A stretch of 64,000 nt of DNA from the NCBI GenBank assembly GCA_907163375.1, contig CAJQUW010010397.1, positions 56,001 to 120,000 on the forward strand. Direction: 5' to 3'. The notes beneath the pieces are model-generated. The model had not been told where the DNA came from. It saw only the letters and a list, made by a program, of their open reading frames with translations, and did no database searches. The number at the start of each line of letters is the position of its first letter. Positions within the stretch are counted from its first letter, which is position 1. The stretch is from Prostheceraeus crozeri (lineage: Eukaryota > Platyhelminthes > Polycladida > Euryleptidae). Below, in pieces: positions 1 to 8,817 of the stretch. Position numbers and translations under genes: made by a program.

Positions 1-1066
1 ATAACTCACTGATCAACAACGATCGATTCTACAAAGTTCGCTCACTTTTTGAATACTTCAACAAAAAATCGAAAATCTTGCCATTTGCGAAAGACATCAG
101 TTGATGAATCCATGATCAAATATTTTGGATGTCATGGTTCCAAACAGTACATGCGAGCAAAGCCGATCAAATTTGGATATAAGTTATGGTCTACGGCTTC
201 TTCGGATGGTTATTTGTATCATTTGGAGCCGTATTGTGGAGCCGGAACACAGATCAACGACTTTGGCTTGGGACACGGAGGAAATGTTGTCGCATCATTG
301 ATTGATGAATGCCAGGTCAAACCCGGATCTCATGTGTATTTTGACAATTATTTTTCCTCACTGAGTCTTCTAGACCATCTTTCAGAATTGGGAATTTCTG
401 CAACTTCCACTATTAGATCCAATCGAATTGAGAAATGCACTTTATTGGACAAATCAACCACTCGCAATAATTGACGGCGCTTCTGTGAATCTTACTCCGA
501 TGGACAAAATGTCGTCACCCAGTGGATGGACAGAATAAATGTCACAGTGGTTTCCAATACGCTCTCTGCGAATCCACTGAAAGCTGTGCGACGCTATGAC
601 CGATCAAAAAGAAAATACGTGAATCTGCCCATTCCGCATGTGATCTGCAAATACAACGAAAATATGGGTGGTGTGGATCTCGCCGACCAGTGTATAAACA
701 ATTACCGAATCACATCACGCTCCCGGAAATGGTATTATCCAATATTTTCGTTGATTTGCAATGCTCTGCTGGTGATGGAGATTCTATCAAGACGTGAAAG
801 ACAAAAATATATTGTTGGATTATCAACGTAGAGTTGTAATTTCAATTACTTCAAATCATGGAGAACAAGGACGCAGAGTTGGAAGACCATCGCTCCTTTC
901 CAGAAATATTTCAACTCTGCGACATGATGGCCGTAATCACTGGCCTGTCAAATCCTCCGTCCCGAGTGGAAGATGCCGTGTTTGCAGTGGGCGTACAGAT
1001 TTGAGATGTGAAAAATGCAGTGTGGCATTGCATCCCAAGTGCTTTAAGTTGTTTTATACACAGTAG
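1..1066 (+). pseudogene. piggyBac-derived (PGBD) transposase remnant
   Basis: Three reading-frame pieces (49-474, 526-831, 794-1066) together resemble the DDE_Tnp_1_7 domain of piggyBac/PGBD transposases, a cut-and-paste family that targets TTAA. Seen: SVDESMIKYFG and KPIKFGYKLW early, FDNYFSSL in the middle, the MGGVDLADQ motif in the second piece, and a C-terminal Cys-rich stretch (CRVCSGRTDLRCEKC...HPKC) typical of the family's terminal zinc-binding domain. A stop at 472-474 and a frameshift near 800 break it, and the N-terminal part lies before the window. No flanking TTAA-bounded inverted repeats were identified. The family call is secure from the motifs; the copy is inactive. Confidence 0.88.
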
Positions 1067-4000
1067 TGACAGACCTGTCGTATACAAATTCTAGTATGTT
1101 TCGATATACACTGTAGTGTGATTTTTCGCAGATTACGTTGTTTGAAAGACAAAAATCTGCAAGTGTTCGCATGTGTCTAGTGCATGTTTTATAAACAGAT
1201 GACTAATTTCAGAGCATCTAGATGTTGTTTTCATTTAGAATATTGAATACTAGGTAACTATAGCACCAGTAATTGCATCATAAGCTGAATTTAATATGTA
1301 GCTGAATATAGCTGAATTTAGTATGCAAGTGCCGAAAGGTCGATTTTTCCACCACAGAAAAAAATGGCTCAATTTTTTCAGCAATTATTTTCCTAGGCTC
1401 ATACCCACTATTTAACATATTGACTGACCTAAATAAACACGATGACAGATGACAGATAAAAATCTTCGATATAAAAAAATTCCGGCACTAATGGGATATT
1501 GATCTCTGATATTGTAGATTCAGTTTCTACTCCAATCTTAAAGAAATTATCTGCTCCAATTTTTACTCCAGATACACTGGTTGACGAAATTGCGATACCG
1601 TTGAAACAAATATAGGATAATACAGGGAAATTAATCGCAATTTTATGTCAACTAAAATTACAACTTTCGCAATTTCAAAAACAGCTTGAGTCTGTTAATG
1701 ATTATTACAATTAAATTTTAGCAAAAATTGCAATTTTAGGGTTTAAAATAACGCCTGATTTCGCATCAGGTAATTGCAATTAAATTCTAAACAAAATGTA
1801 ATATATATTTATAATGACAACTAACAGCTAGATCCTACCAAAGATGGGCTCTACTGCATTCATTTACCTAAGTGTTCTACCGGGATGTTTCTTCCAGGTT
1901 GTCTATAAAAGCTTCCTTATTCACACGGGATCCGTATATCTCCGTATATAAATCGCTCAACACCGCTAATGTATATTTTTATCTATTTGGAACATAGTAG
2001 GATGTCGGATGATTATCTGAAAAAATTAATGCTCTTCGACATTCATATAAATTATTTTATCGGCTAAGCAAGCCAATAGTCGTTTGAGATGTTTGACCTC
2101 ACCTGGTGTGATGTACGAAATTAAATATATTTTGTGTGCGTTATCGCTATTTACCAGGTACTGCATGTGAATAACATTTTGTTTACTTAAAAGTTTTACC
2201 GGGATATTTCTTTCAGGTTGTCTATGAATGCTTCCTTATTCACACGGTAACACGGAACTATCACGTCTGAATCATACGAGACCGGCAAATCACAGAAAAA
2301 TCGTAACCCAACTTCGATTTTCTTTAAAAATCAGATTACAGATAATTATATAAGCTGATGTGACCAATTATTCAATTTGATCATCAGAATATGTCAAAAA
2401 TTCGTATACTTCGCCGATGATCCCAAGGTCCACTGAACGGTCCCAGTATGAGGTATACAAAGTCAACTCACATTGAGTTAATCTTATGATTCGCAAAAAA
2501 GCCGCTTTCTGTTAAGCAATTGGAAGGGCCGGGAACTTTTGGTCAAGAAAATGAACTGATTACTAAAAGACGTGTTTACTGTTATAAAACTTACCAAATG
2601 AAGAATATCTAAGATGAATAGTGTTTTTGCTAATAACATGTCCTGAATACTGCATCAGTACGCAGATAATCGCCAAGGCTTAGATGAAATTAGCAGAAAC
2701 TTCATGGTAATCCAAACTCGGTTATTGTTGTCATCGTTTCCAAGACATCAGCTGTTTTTAAAAAATCAGTTTTCAAACAAAATATAATTAATGAAGGATC
2801 CTACATGAATCACAAAGGCATTGCACTAACCATAGTCAAGAGGATATATTAACATTTCCCATACAAAATATATGAGTTAGACGTCAATGTGGCGTAATAC
2901 AACGCTCCAAATTTGAACCCCACAAGCAAGGAATATCCGACGCATGCGATTCGACATTTTCTCAGATGTTGTACGCATATGCTTTTCTAGATCCGTATAT
3001 CTCCGCATATAAAACGCTCAACACCGCTGATGTATATTTTTGTCTATTTGGAACATAGTAGGATGTCGGATGAAAAATAGATGCTCTTCGACATTCATAT
3101 AAATTATGTTATCGGCTATGTTATGTTAGCAAAGTCAATAGTCGTTTCAGATGTTTGACCTCACCTGGTGTCCCTGGTGTGATGTACGAAATTGAATATA
3201 TTTTGTGTGCGTTATCGCTATTTACCAGGTACTACATGTGAATAACATTTTGTATATATACATAGTAACACATATAACAGCGTATAATTATATGTAATAA
3301 ATTATTTTGTTTAAAGACAATAGTCTGTCCCAGTAATGCGAATTGTGTGGACGCAAAATGTGACTTGCTTTACCTAGCTATGTCATAATGTCTATGGCAT
3401 ACAATAGTGATGAAAGGTGAAGAGCATTGTTAATTATTCCTTTTTTCATCTGCGTAATTCCACATAATTCAGTTTTACATCCTTCAATGAACGCATATAT
3501 ATTGGATAAATTCTAATCAGCGTTCAATAACACTGAACGGAAGTCTGGTCTTAGCTATAATCTATGGCGACCATTTAGTACATATCATAAAGTGTTAGTT
3601 TATGTTATATAGTTTTATGAGATTGTTGTTTTTATACATGGTATTTTTGAATATAGACTATGCACTTTCTTCAACACCTGTGGGATGAACAAAACAACTG
3701 ATGATTGAAGAGAGATGTTTCTAGAGTATAATATGATTAAATAAGCTTAAATAAACTTAATGAGAATTAGTATACAATGTTGTGCTATGTATTTAAAAAC
3801 ATGATTATAAGTATGATTTATGATAGGTTTGAAATTGACGAAGCTTCGCGATTCCTGCTTATACTGCTACATGTCATCTATGTATTCATGCGCTGAAATT
3901 AATAAAGTTCTGCGCTATATTGATTTATTTACCAATCGGATCGGTTACAATAGATGGCATCTTCCATAGATTTAGAAGAGATGAACATCTCAAGTTCAAA

Positions 4001-4368
4001 TGTTGACCTCTTCATGTACTACCAAAGAAGCAAAAATAACGATCCTTCCGATCCGTCTCTATAAACTCCTAATCTCACGTTCCCTGGGATGAATGCGTAT
4101 GAGCTCGGTATAAGGATCTAGTGTCTCAACAATCCCATGGATATGACGGTAGCGGAAATTCGTACCATAATAGGCCTATATGATTAAGATCTGAATATCA
4201 AAATTTTTATAGTTAACCCGACAGGCTGCAAGATTTGAATGTAAGAATCTAGTTAGGGACCGATTAGGCTTAGTCTCTATAATATGTGATTTTGAAATCC
4301 TAATGGAGCATTTTTGTAGCGGTGGGTATTTTCGGCGCAAATCTGCGTGTTAGATATTTATCAGCTTA
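1067..4368. other. AT-rich non-coding stretch with internal duplications
   Basis: No convincing coding region is seen between the piggyBac remnant and the palindromic element. The stretch is AT-rich and contains the duplicated segments annotated separately. Confidence 0.6.
1878..3255 (+). repeat. Interspersed direct repeats (two overlapping families)
   Basis: A roughly 255 bp segment at 1929-2182 (starting with GATCCGTATATCTCCG and ending CATGTGAATAACATTTTGT) recurs at about 2990-3253 with substitutions and small insertions, including a duplicated TGGTGTCCC stretch. The segment just before it (1878-1928, ACCGGGATGTTTCTTCC...CTTATTCACACGG) recurs at 2197-2249. The layout is that of nested copies of a non-autonomous repeat; no coding capacity is seen. 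Confidence 0.7.
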
Positions 4369-4374
4369 TGGCTA
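4369..4374. other. Left target-site duplication TGGCTA
   Basis: TGGCTA directly precedes the first base (AGTAGTAAGC) of the palindromic element and is repeated right after its last base at 20865-20870. Six-base duplications are what Maverick/Polinton integrases make. Confidence 0.9.
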
Positions 4375-4544
4375 AGTAGTAAGCAAGTGACAAACACCAG
4401 ATGGCGCAAGATGGCGGCCGTTTCCCACCCTACCCCTCCTCCTCTCTTCCTCCTCCTCCTCCCTGTCCTGGGGTGGTGTGCCGCCCGGGTGGGCTTGGGT
4501 GCCGGCCTTGTGGACGTGGTGTGCCGGCCTGGTGGACGTGGTGT

Positions 4545-5310
4545 CCATCGTCTTCCTCGTCAAAAATGGGCTCGACAAGTTTTTCCACCCCGGGGGGGGG
4601 GGGAGGAAATCCAATAAGCGAGTGCTACCATCGTCTTCCTCATCAAAAGTTGGATCGACAAGTTTTCCACCCCGGAGGGGGGGGATAGGGTGGGAGGAAA
4701 TCTAATGCGCGAGTGCTGCCATCGTCTTCCTCATCAAAAGTTAGATCGACAAGTTTTCCACCCCGGGGGGGGGGTAGGGTGGGAGGAAATCCAAAGTGTC
4801 GAATTTCGATGCGCCAGTGCTGCCATCGTCTTCCTCATCAAAAGTTAGATCGACAAGTTTTCCACCCCGGGGGGGGGGGTAGGGTGGGAGGAAATCCAAA
4901 GTGTCGAATTTCGATGCGCCAGTGCTACCATTGTCTTCCTCGTCAAAAGTTAGGTCGACAAGTTTTTCCCACCCTACCCCCCCCCGGGAGAGCTAGCTGC
5001 TATCTCGGCTTCTAGTGGACGGATTTTGTTCGTTCGGGTTGCATTCGAAAGAGGATAAAAAACTAACCTATGACATTTTTTGGCGCGAGTCAATCCGATC
5101 AGCCGTTCAAAAGTTAGAGCGGTTACAAGATTTTAGGAAAGGTTGAAAAAATCCTAAGTGTCAGAGTGACTGTGTACGGTAAAAATGAAAAATTTTTTCC
5201 AAAGTGTCGAATTTCGATGCGCCAGTGCTACCATCGTCTTTCTCGTCAAAAGTTGGATCGACAAGTTTTTCCCACCCTACCCCCCCCCCTCGGGAGAGCT
5301 TGCTTCAATT
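4545..5310 (+). repeat. G-rich minisatellite in the left terminus
   Basis: About six copies of a ~85-105 bp unit. Each has a CATCGTCTTCCTC core, then AAAAGTTNGATCGACAAGTTTT, then a CCACCCCGGGGGG run or its C-run variant (CCCACCCTACCCCCCCC). The last two copies are separated by ~280 bp of unique sequence. Copy number differs from the right arm (about six versus four). Reading frames across it are low-complexity and not credible genes. The G/C runs could form quadruplexes, which is inference. Confidence 0.8.
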
Positions 5311-5367
5311 TTGCCTTCCAGTGGTCGGATGGAGACATATGATAGCTCGTTTGAATGCTTATGATGA

Positions 5368-5511
5368 GACGAATTCAGTGGAGACCCATCTGAGTGTCTA
5401 CCATGTGCTCATACCGCTCTCTGTTCTTCATGTTATGCGACTTTGAAGACTAAACATTGCCCTTTGTGTTCTGAGGAAATCTATTCAACTGCCAAGGTCT
5501 ATCTCCCATGA
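5368..5511 (+). CDS. RING-finger-encoding segment without its own start codon (left arm)
   Basis: The frame opens after a TGA at 5365-5367 and runs to a TGA at 5509-5511. It encodes a compact RING C-terminal half with the pattern C-x2-C-x-H-x3-C-x2-C-x7-C-P-x2-C (ECLPCAHTALCSSC, then HCPLC). This is the zinc-binding pattern of C3HC4 RING ubiquitin ligases, similar in spacing to IAP-type RINGs. There is no ATG in frame, so it is either the last exon of a spliced gene or a leftover. It is unchanged in the right arm, which argues that the layout predates the palindrome. It lies just upstream of the promoter of the next gene. Confidence 0.55.
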   Translation, partial: DEFSGDPSECLPCAHTALCSSCYATLKTKHCPLCSEEIYSTAKVYLP

Positions 5512-5534
5512 TGGGAAACAACTTGATGCTATTG

Positions 5535-5612
5535 TCCAATGAGAGACGCCGTCCAATGAGAGTCCAGCATTTCATTATAAATAGAGAGCTTCCCACAGCG
5601 AGAATCATTCTA
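5535..5612 (+). promoter_or_regulatory. CCAAT/CCAAT/TATA promoter (left arm)
   Basis: Two copies of CCAATGAGAG (from 5536 and 5553) stand 17 bp apart, followed by TATAAATA at 5576-5583. Transcription would begin about 30 bp downstream, near 5610, about 70 bp before the ATG-only first exon. The same decamer pair and TATA spacing occurs at 51.67-51.71 kb. Confidence 0.8.
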
Positions 5613-5681
5613 TCATTGAATCGTACAAGTGACGGACGCACATTCTCTCTCTCTTGTTCCCTATTATATTACCTAACTAAA

Positions 5682-6456
5682 ATGGTAAGTCGCTATTTCC
5701 CTCCCTCTCCTCCCTTGAACGTAAACTTAATACAATCTTTTTCATTTTCAGGCATCTACTCCATCTGCTGCGCTAGTAGGACAAAATGGCGGTCAAACGT
5801 TACAAGGTTCGCTACGGTCAGATCATCTACAACTGAGGCCAGTGGAAGAAACAACCGAGGTACATAATCCTACACCGCTACAGCGTAAATTTAAACAAGT
5901 CTTGCGTTATGACGATCATAGCGTAGTACTCCAAACGGGAATGCTACCTTCCACGGATGTCAAGATAATGCGCAATCAGTATGGGGACTACATACTGATC
6001 CCCGTGAGTCTGTACATTCGCCACCAACTTGATATTATTGAGGAGTACGTGACATTAAATATGGACATTCCTACTCCTCTTACTCAAGAGTGGAAGGCTA
6101 GAGATGACAAGGATACTCCCTATAGAAAGATTTGGGATGGTAATCACATTTGCCTACCAGTATCACATTGGTGTACTTACTATAAGTTGGAGGGAGATCA
6201 TTCAATACCCATCAGATGTGATGAGCTCGGAGAAGGTACTTGGGATATCCTTTTCAAAGTGAATGGAGTATATTACGTTCGACATAAGGATAATAAAATA
6301 GTCTCTCTCTCCATGCATATGGAATCCATCCTATATATTCCAAAACCACCCAACGTGGATGACATAATTGATCAAATCCTTAACAGCAGTGGTACGAAGC
6401 GCAAGTCGGAGAAGAATGCTGCATCAAAACGCAAATCAAAGAAGGAGAATTACTAG
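5682..6456 (+). CDS. Spliced unknown gene with an ATG-only first coding exon (left arm)
   Basis: The open frame in 5752-6456 has no ATG near its start. Exactly upstream is ACTAAAATG followed by a consensus donor (GTAAGT at 5685) and, 67 bp on, a pyrimidine-rich acceptor (TTTTCAG ending 5751). Splicing joins the ATG (5682-5684) in phase to codon GCA at 5752 and gives a protein of about 235 residues. The middle contains a Trp/Cys/Gly-rich stretch (WDGNHICLPVSHW, then CDELGEGTWDILFKV) and the C-terminus is Lys/Arg/Ser-rich, like a nuclear localisation signal. I do not recognise the family with certainty. It is the first gene behind the CCAAT/TATA promoter, so an early or regulatory role is possible but unproven. 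Confidence 0.75.
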
Positions 6457-6490
6457 TCCTTTCCTAACTCTACCCTATGACAATTCGCTT

Positions 6491-6616
6491 ATGTGCTTTG
6501 TGTGTCGTAGAAGTGGTCTTATTAGATACATTTTACTTCTACGTTGCCATCATATCATTTGTGTATTTTGTCGTGAAAAGCATCGATGTAATTCTTCATT
6601 TTGTAATATGTTATAG
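6491..6616 (+). CDS. Small RING-like Cys/His ORF (left arm)
   Basis: A 41-residue frame from ATG 6491 encodes MCFVC...RCHHIICVFC...CNSSFC. The C-x2-C, then C-x-H-x2-C-x2-C and terminal Cys residues match a short treble-clef/RING-like zinc finger. It begins 35 bp after the upstream gene's stop and lies between it and the acceptor-like site at 6650. It may be an independent small protein or an exon. In the right arm two residues differ (Val to Glu, His to Pro) but all metal-ligand Cys residues and the second His remain. Confidence 0.45.
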   Translation: MCFVCRRSGLIRYILLLRCHHIICVFCREKHRCNSSFCNML

Positions 6617-6650
6617 AACGCTTCCTTAGATGTGTAAATTTCCGTTTTAG

Positions 6651-7199
6651 GCTTCTATCATCATTTTTATGGATTGTGAGGGTGAACCTGTACAGGAGCT
6701 CAGTGCTATTGCTATGAACAATTGGACATATCAGATTGTTAGTGTCTATCATCAACATGCCAACTGCGATCCCAATGTTGATCAATGGGGGAGAAAACAC
6801 ATTCATGGACTTAATCTGAAATATTTGCAAGACTATGGCTTTTCTTGTGAGAGTGCTCTTCTTATTGACTTTAAACGATGGTTAGCTGCTTTCAATATTA
6901 TACGCATCTTTTGTAATAATCCTTGTAAGGAGAGGAAAGTATTTCCCAATCTAATCATTGATGATATTTTGCTCCCGCCTTGGGATAGTAGAGTGAATCA
7001 ACATTATCATGAAGTCACGAAACGTTTTAAGGATTTGTGTGTTCCTATTTTGTCTGTTCGTTGTAGTAGCTACGTTCATAACCAATGCTTCTTTCCTCCT
7101 TACCTCAACACTGCCAAAGTCCTGTATGGTTATCATTGCTCGCTGTATGATAGTTACCAGCTGTATCTATTTTATCTCTTTCAAACCATTGATTTATAA
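6651..7199 (+). CDS. DnaQ-like DEDDh 3'-5' exonuclease (left arm)
   Basis: The product, 176 residues from ATG 6669, carries the ordered motifs of the DnaQ-like exonuclease superfamily: ExoI D-x-E (DCEG, residues 2-5) followed by a hydrophobic stretch, the IHGLN signature between ExoI and ExoII (45-49), an ExoII-like CNNPCKERK (82-90), and ExoIII H-x4-D (HCSLYD, 156-161). Such enzymes proofread or process 3' ends with two metal ions. An acceptor-like TTCCGTTTTAG ends at 6650, and the frame is open from 6651, adding six hydrophobic residues that complete the first beta strand. This suggests the true message is spliced to an upstream ATG rather than starting at 6669. The gene is open in both arms. 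Family-level function is well supported; its role in the element is inferred. Confidence 0.68.
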   Translation, partial: ASIIIFMDCEGEPVQELSAIAMNNWTYQIVSVYHQHANCDPNVDQWGRKHIHGLNLKYLQDYGFSCESALLIDFKRWLAAFNIIRIFCNNPCKERKVFPNLIIDDILLPPWDSRVNQHYHEVTKRFKDLCVPILSVRCSSYVHNQCFFPPYLNTAKVLYGYHCSLYDSYQLYLFYLFQTIDL

Positions 7200-7286
7200 T
7201 GCATGCTTGTTACCGTTATTCAATAAATGTTACTATGAGAAGAGTTGTTGTTTTCATGCAATGGATGGGTTAGATAAAGGCCGATC

Positions 7287-7430
7287 ATGTCTTTCTCAAA
7301 CGACTGCGGAACATTACATTTTCATAGGCAAAGTTTAAAAGGAGCTGTTCAAGATTATCAGATATAGCAGTCTAGTGATTGAAGCGATTTCAGATATTCA
7401 CATTCAACTTTCCATAAAGAAAAATTGAAA
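7287..7430 (+). pseudogene. Conserved ORF with a large internal deletion (left arm)
   Basis: This frame starts like the intact right-arm gene (MSFSNDCGTLHFHRQ) but after 24 codons a deletion of about 0.3 kb, with a few extra bases at the junction, brings in a stop near 7365. The 3' remnant (SSLVIEAISDIHIQ...) follows directly. Compare 17726-18136. Confidence 0.72.
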
Positions 7431-7757
7431 ATGCAGTGGTACTTGATTGTAGCACAACTGGTTTTCGAGCTATGTCTGCTCACTCTCGAAGTATATTCCT
7501 TCTGTACATGTGTCTATTATTTAGAAAAGGCTAGCAAATTCATATCTTCAAAAAGACTTGCTATAGACGTTACCAGTAACGGTGAAACTATGTGTTGTGA
7601 TGTATGTAAGCGAAAGGATGGAAATGAAAAGCGCATCTTCAAGAGATGTAAGCATGCTTTTTGTCAACGCTGTTTCATACGTAATTGCATTCAACTTTGC
7701 AAATGTAACCACTGTGACATTGCTCATTTCGAGTGTCACTTATGTCGCAATAGTTAG
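7431..7757 (+). CDS. Membrane-anchored RING-type zinc-finger protein (left arm)
   Basis: From ATG 7431 a 108-residue product is predicted. The first ~30 residues are hydrophobic (MQWYLIVAQLVFELCLLTLEV...), consistent with a signal anchor. The C-terminal half holds CCDVCKRKDG...FKRCKHAFCQRCFIRNC...CKCNHC...CHLC, that is C-x2-C, then C-x-H-x2-C-x2-C, then further Cys pairs, a RING or RING-variant arrangement. Viral proteins with this layout are often membrane-bound ubiquitin ligases that act on host proteins; that role is inference. The previous in-frame codon (TTG at 7425) is not needed as a start. The gene is open in both arms. Confidence 0.58.
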   Translation: MQWYLIVAQLVFELCLLTLEVYSFCTCVYYLEKASKFISSKRLAIDVTSNGETMCCDVCKRKDGNEKRIFKRCKHAFCQRCFIRNCIQLCKCNHCDIAHFECHLCRNS

Positions 7758-7808
7758 TACCTATGCAAATGTGGTAAAGATAGGTTTTAGCAAAGACTAA
7801 TACGGAAA

Positions 7809-8075
7809 ATGGCGAAACGTAAAATGGCGAAACGTAAAAAGTCTTCAAAGTTTTCTTCAGCCATTCAAGCTCTCCGACGAATGAAAGCAAATCAGCGATA
7901 CAATGCTATACGACATGCCAACGATAAATTCATTCGTGAAATTATTTCTCATGTCAGAAAGTTGAGGACGAAGAAATTAGCGCCAAAACAACGAAAGTTA
8001 CTTAAGCGATATGCTACGAAATTGCGTTTCATCTCCAATCCTAAAGTCACCCTTCAAAGAAAGAGGAAAACTTAA
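7809..8075 (+). CDS. Small basic virion-type protein (left arm)
   Basis: An 88-residue, strongly basic protein (about one third Lys/Arg) beginning MAKRKMAKRKKSSKF and ending with a basic tail (NPKVTLQRKRKT). The first five codons are a tandem duplication absent from the right arm. The central part is predicted helical (ANDKFIREIISHVRKLR) and leads into KLAPKQRKLLKRYATKLRFISNP. Short proteins of this type precede the ATPase gene in related invertebrate elements and are likely DNA-binding core proteins. Directly in frame after the TAA at 8073-8075 lies a 30-codon hydrophobic segment annotated separately. Confidence 0.68.
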   Translation: MAKRKMAKRKKSSKFSSAIQALRRMKANQRYNAIRHANDKFIREIISHVRKLRTKKLAPKQRKLLKRYATKLRFISNPKVTLQRKRKT

Positions 8076-8168
8076 ACACAAAAGGGCGGTTTCCTTTCAG
8101 CAATACTTCCAATGATAGCTCCTGCCGTGGGCAACCTATTGGGTAATATCTTTGGCTCTAAGCGTTAA
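8076..8168 (+). other. pX-like hydrophobic peptide in frame after the basic gene's stop (left arm)
   Basis: Thirty sense codons and a TAA follow the basic protein's stop in the same frame. They encode a Gly-Gly-led hydrophobic segment (GGFLSAILPMIAPAVGN) ending in GSKR. The GGF/hydrophobic pattern recalls the C-terminal part of adenovirus pX-type core proteins and the tails of basic proteins in related elements, where the two parts are one chain. The single TAA separates them here, identically in both arms. Possibilities are programmed readthrough, a fixed mutation before palindrome formation, or loss of function. There is an ATG within the peptide, but it is too late to include the motif. 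Confidence 0.5.
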
Positions 8169-8199
8169 TTATGCAAATGTTGAGTCTCAAAGTAATAAA

Positions 8200-8817
8200 A
8201 TGGATTTCAGACTTCAATGTGATAAAGTTCTGACTGTATCAGGTCCATCTCATGCAGGTAAAACTGTTTTCACGCTGAATTTATTGGATAAAAGAAGGGA
8301 GTTGTTTAAGGAACCTATCAATCGAGTGATTTGCTGTTATGGTATTTATCAACCGTCATTGTTTCAGGAATTGCAAAGTCGCAACTTTATTCGACATGAA
8401 GGAATTATTGCAGTGGATAAACTTCAGTCTAATGATGTTGTTGTATTGGATGATTTATTAAAAGAAAGTAAGAATTCAAAAGATGTTACAGATATGTTCA
8501 CTCGCGCAGCACATCATAAAAGGTGCTTTATCATCTATATCACACAAAATTTGTTTCCTGATGGAAAAGAAGCTCGTACACGAAACCTGAATACACACTA
8601 TTATGCTATTTTCAAGAATCCGCGAGATAAAAGTCAATTTGAAATTTTAGCGCGACAAGTTGCACCCAGAGGATCAAAAGCCTTAATTGAAATTTTTCAA
8701 GCAGCTACTGAAAAACCATACGGTTACTTATTCATTGACTTTACGCAAGAGTGTCCGGAAGAATTTAGATTTCGAAGTGATATTTTGAAAACTCCCATGA
8801 TTATCTACAAACTATGA
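8200..8817 (+). CDS. P-loop packaging-type ATPase (left arm)
   Basis: A 205-residue product from ATG 8200, chosen because the frame upstream of it overlaps the preceding peptide. Walker A is GPSHAGKT (residues 15-22). Walker B is VVVLDD (80-85), and a following strand ends in YITQN (113-117), matching the sensor position of FtsK/HerA-type and A32-like packaging ATPases. In viruses of this lineage the enzyme drives DNA into the capsid. It is shorter than many A32-like proteins (~250 residues) but contains the whole P-loop core. Its stop overlaps the next gene's start (ATGA, 8814-8817), implying tight co-expression. The two arms differ at four residues or so (for example CCYGIY versus WCYGIY). 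Confidence 0.82.
   Translation: MDFRLQCDKVLTVSGPSHAGKTVFTLNLLDKRRELFKEPINRVICCYGIYQPSLFQELQSRNFIRHEGIIAVDKLQSNDVVVLDDLLKESKNSKDVTDMFTRAAHHKRCFIIYITQNLFPDGKEARTRNLNTHYYAIFKNPRDKSQFEILARQVAPRGSKALIEIFQAATEKPYGYLFIDFTQECPEEFRFRSDILKTPMIIYKL

Noticed and set aside
4372..5446. Several open frames of 75-100 codons on both strands in the left G-rich terminus, and counterparts at 19977-20921
   Set aside because: They run through the minisatellite, are Pro/Ser/Gly or Arg-rich by composition and change with copy number between arms. No domain is recognisable except the short RING segment in another frame.
5508..5867. A 119-codon frame across the promoter and intron of the first gene
   Set aside because: It covers the TATA box, the splice donor and acceptor, and shadows the spliced gene in another frame.
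8152..8199. ATPase start at 8152
   Set aside because: The codon is not ATG on inspection and the extension overlaps the pX-like peptide; the ATG at 8200 directly precedes the P-loop strand.
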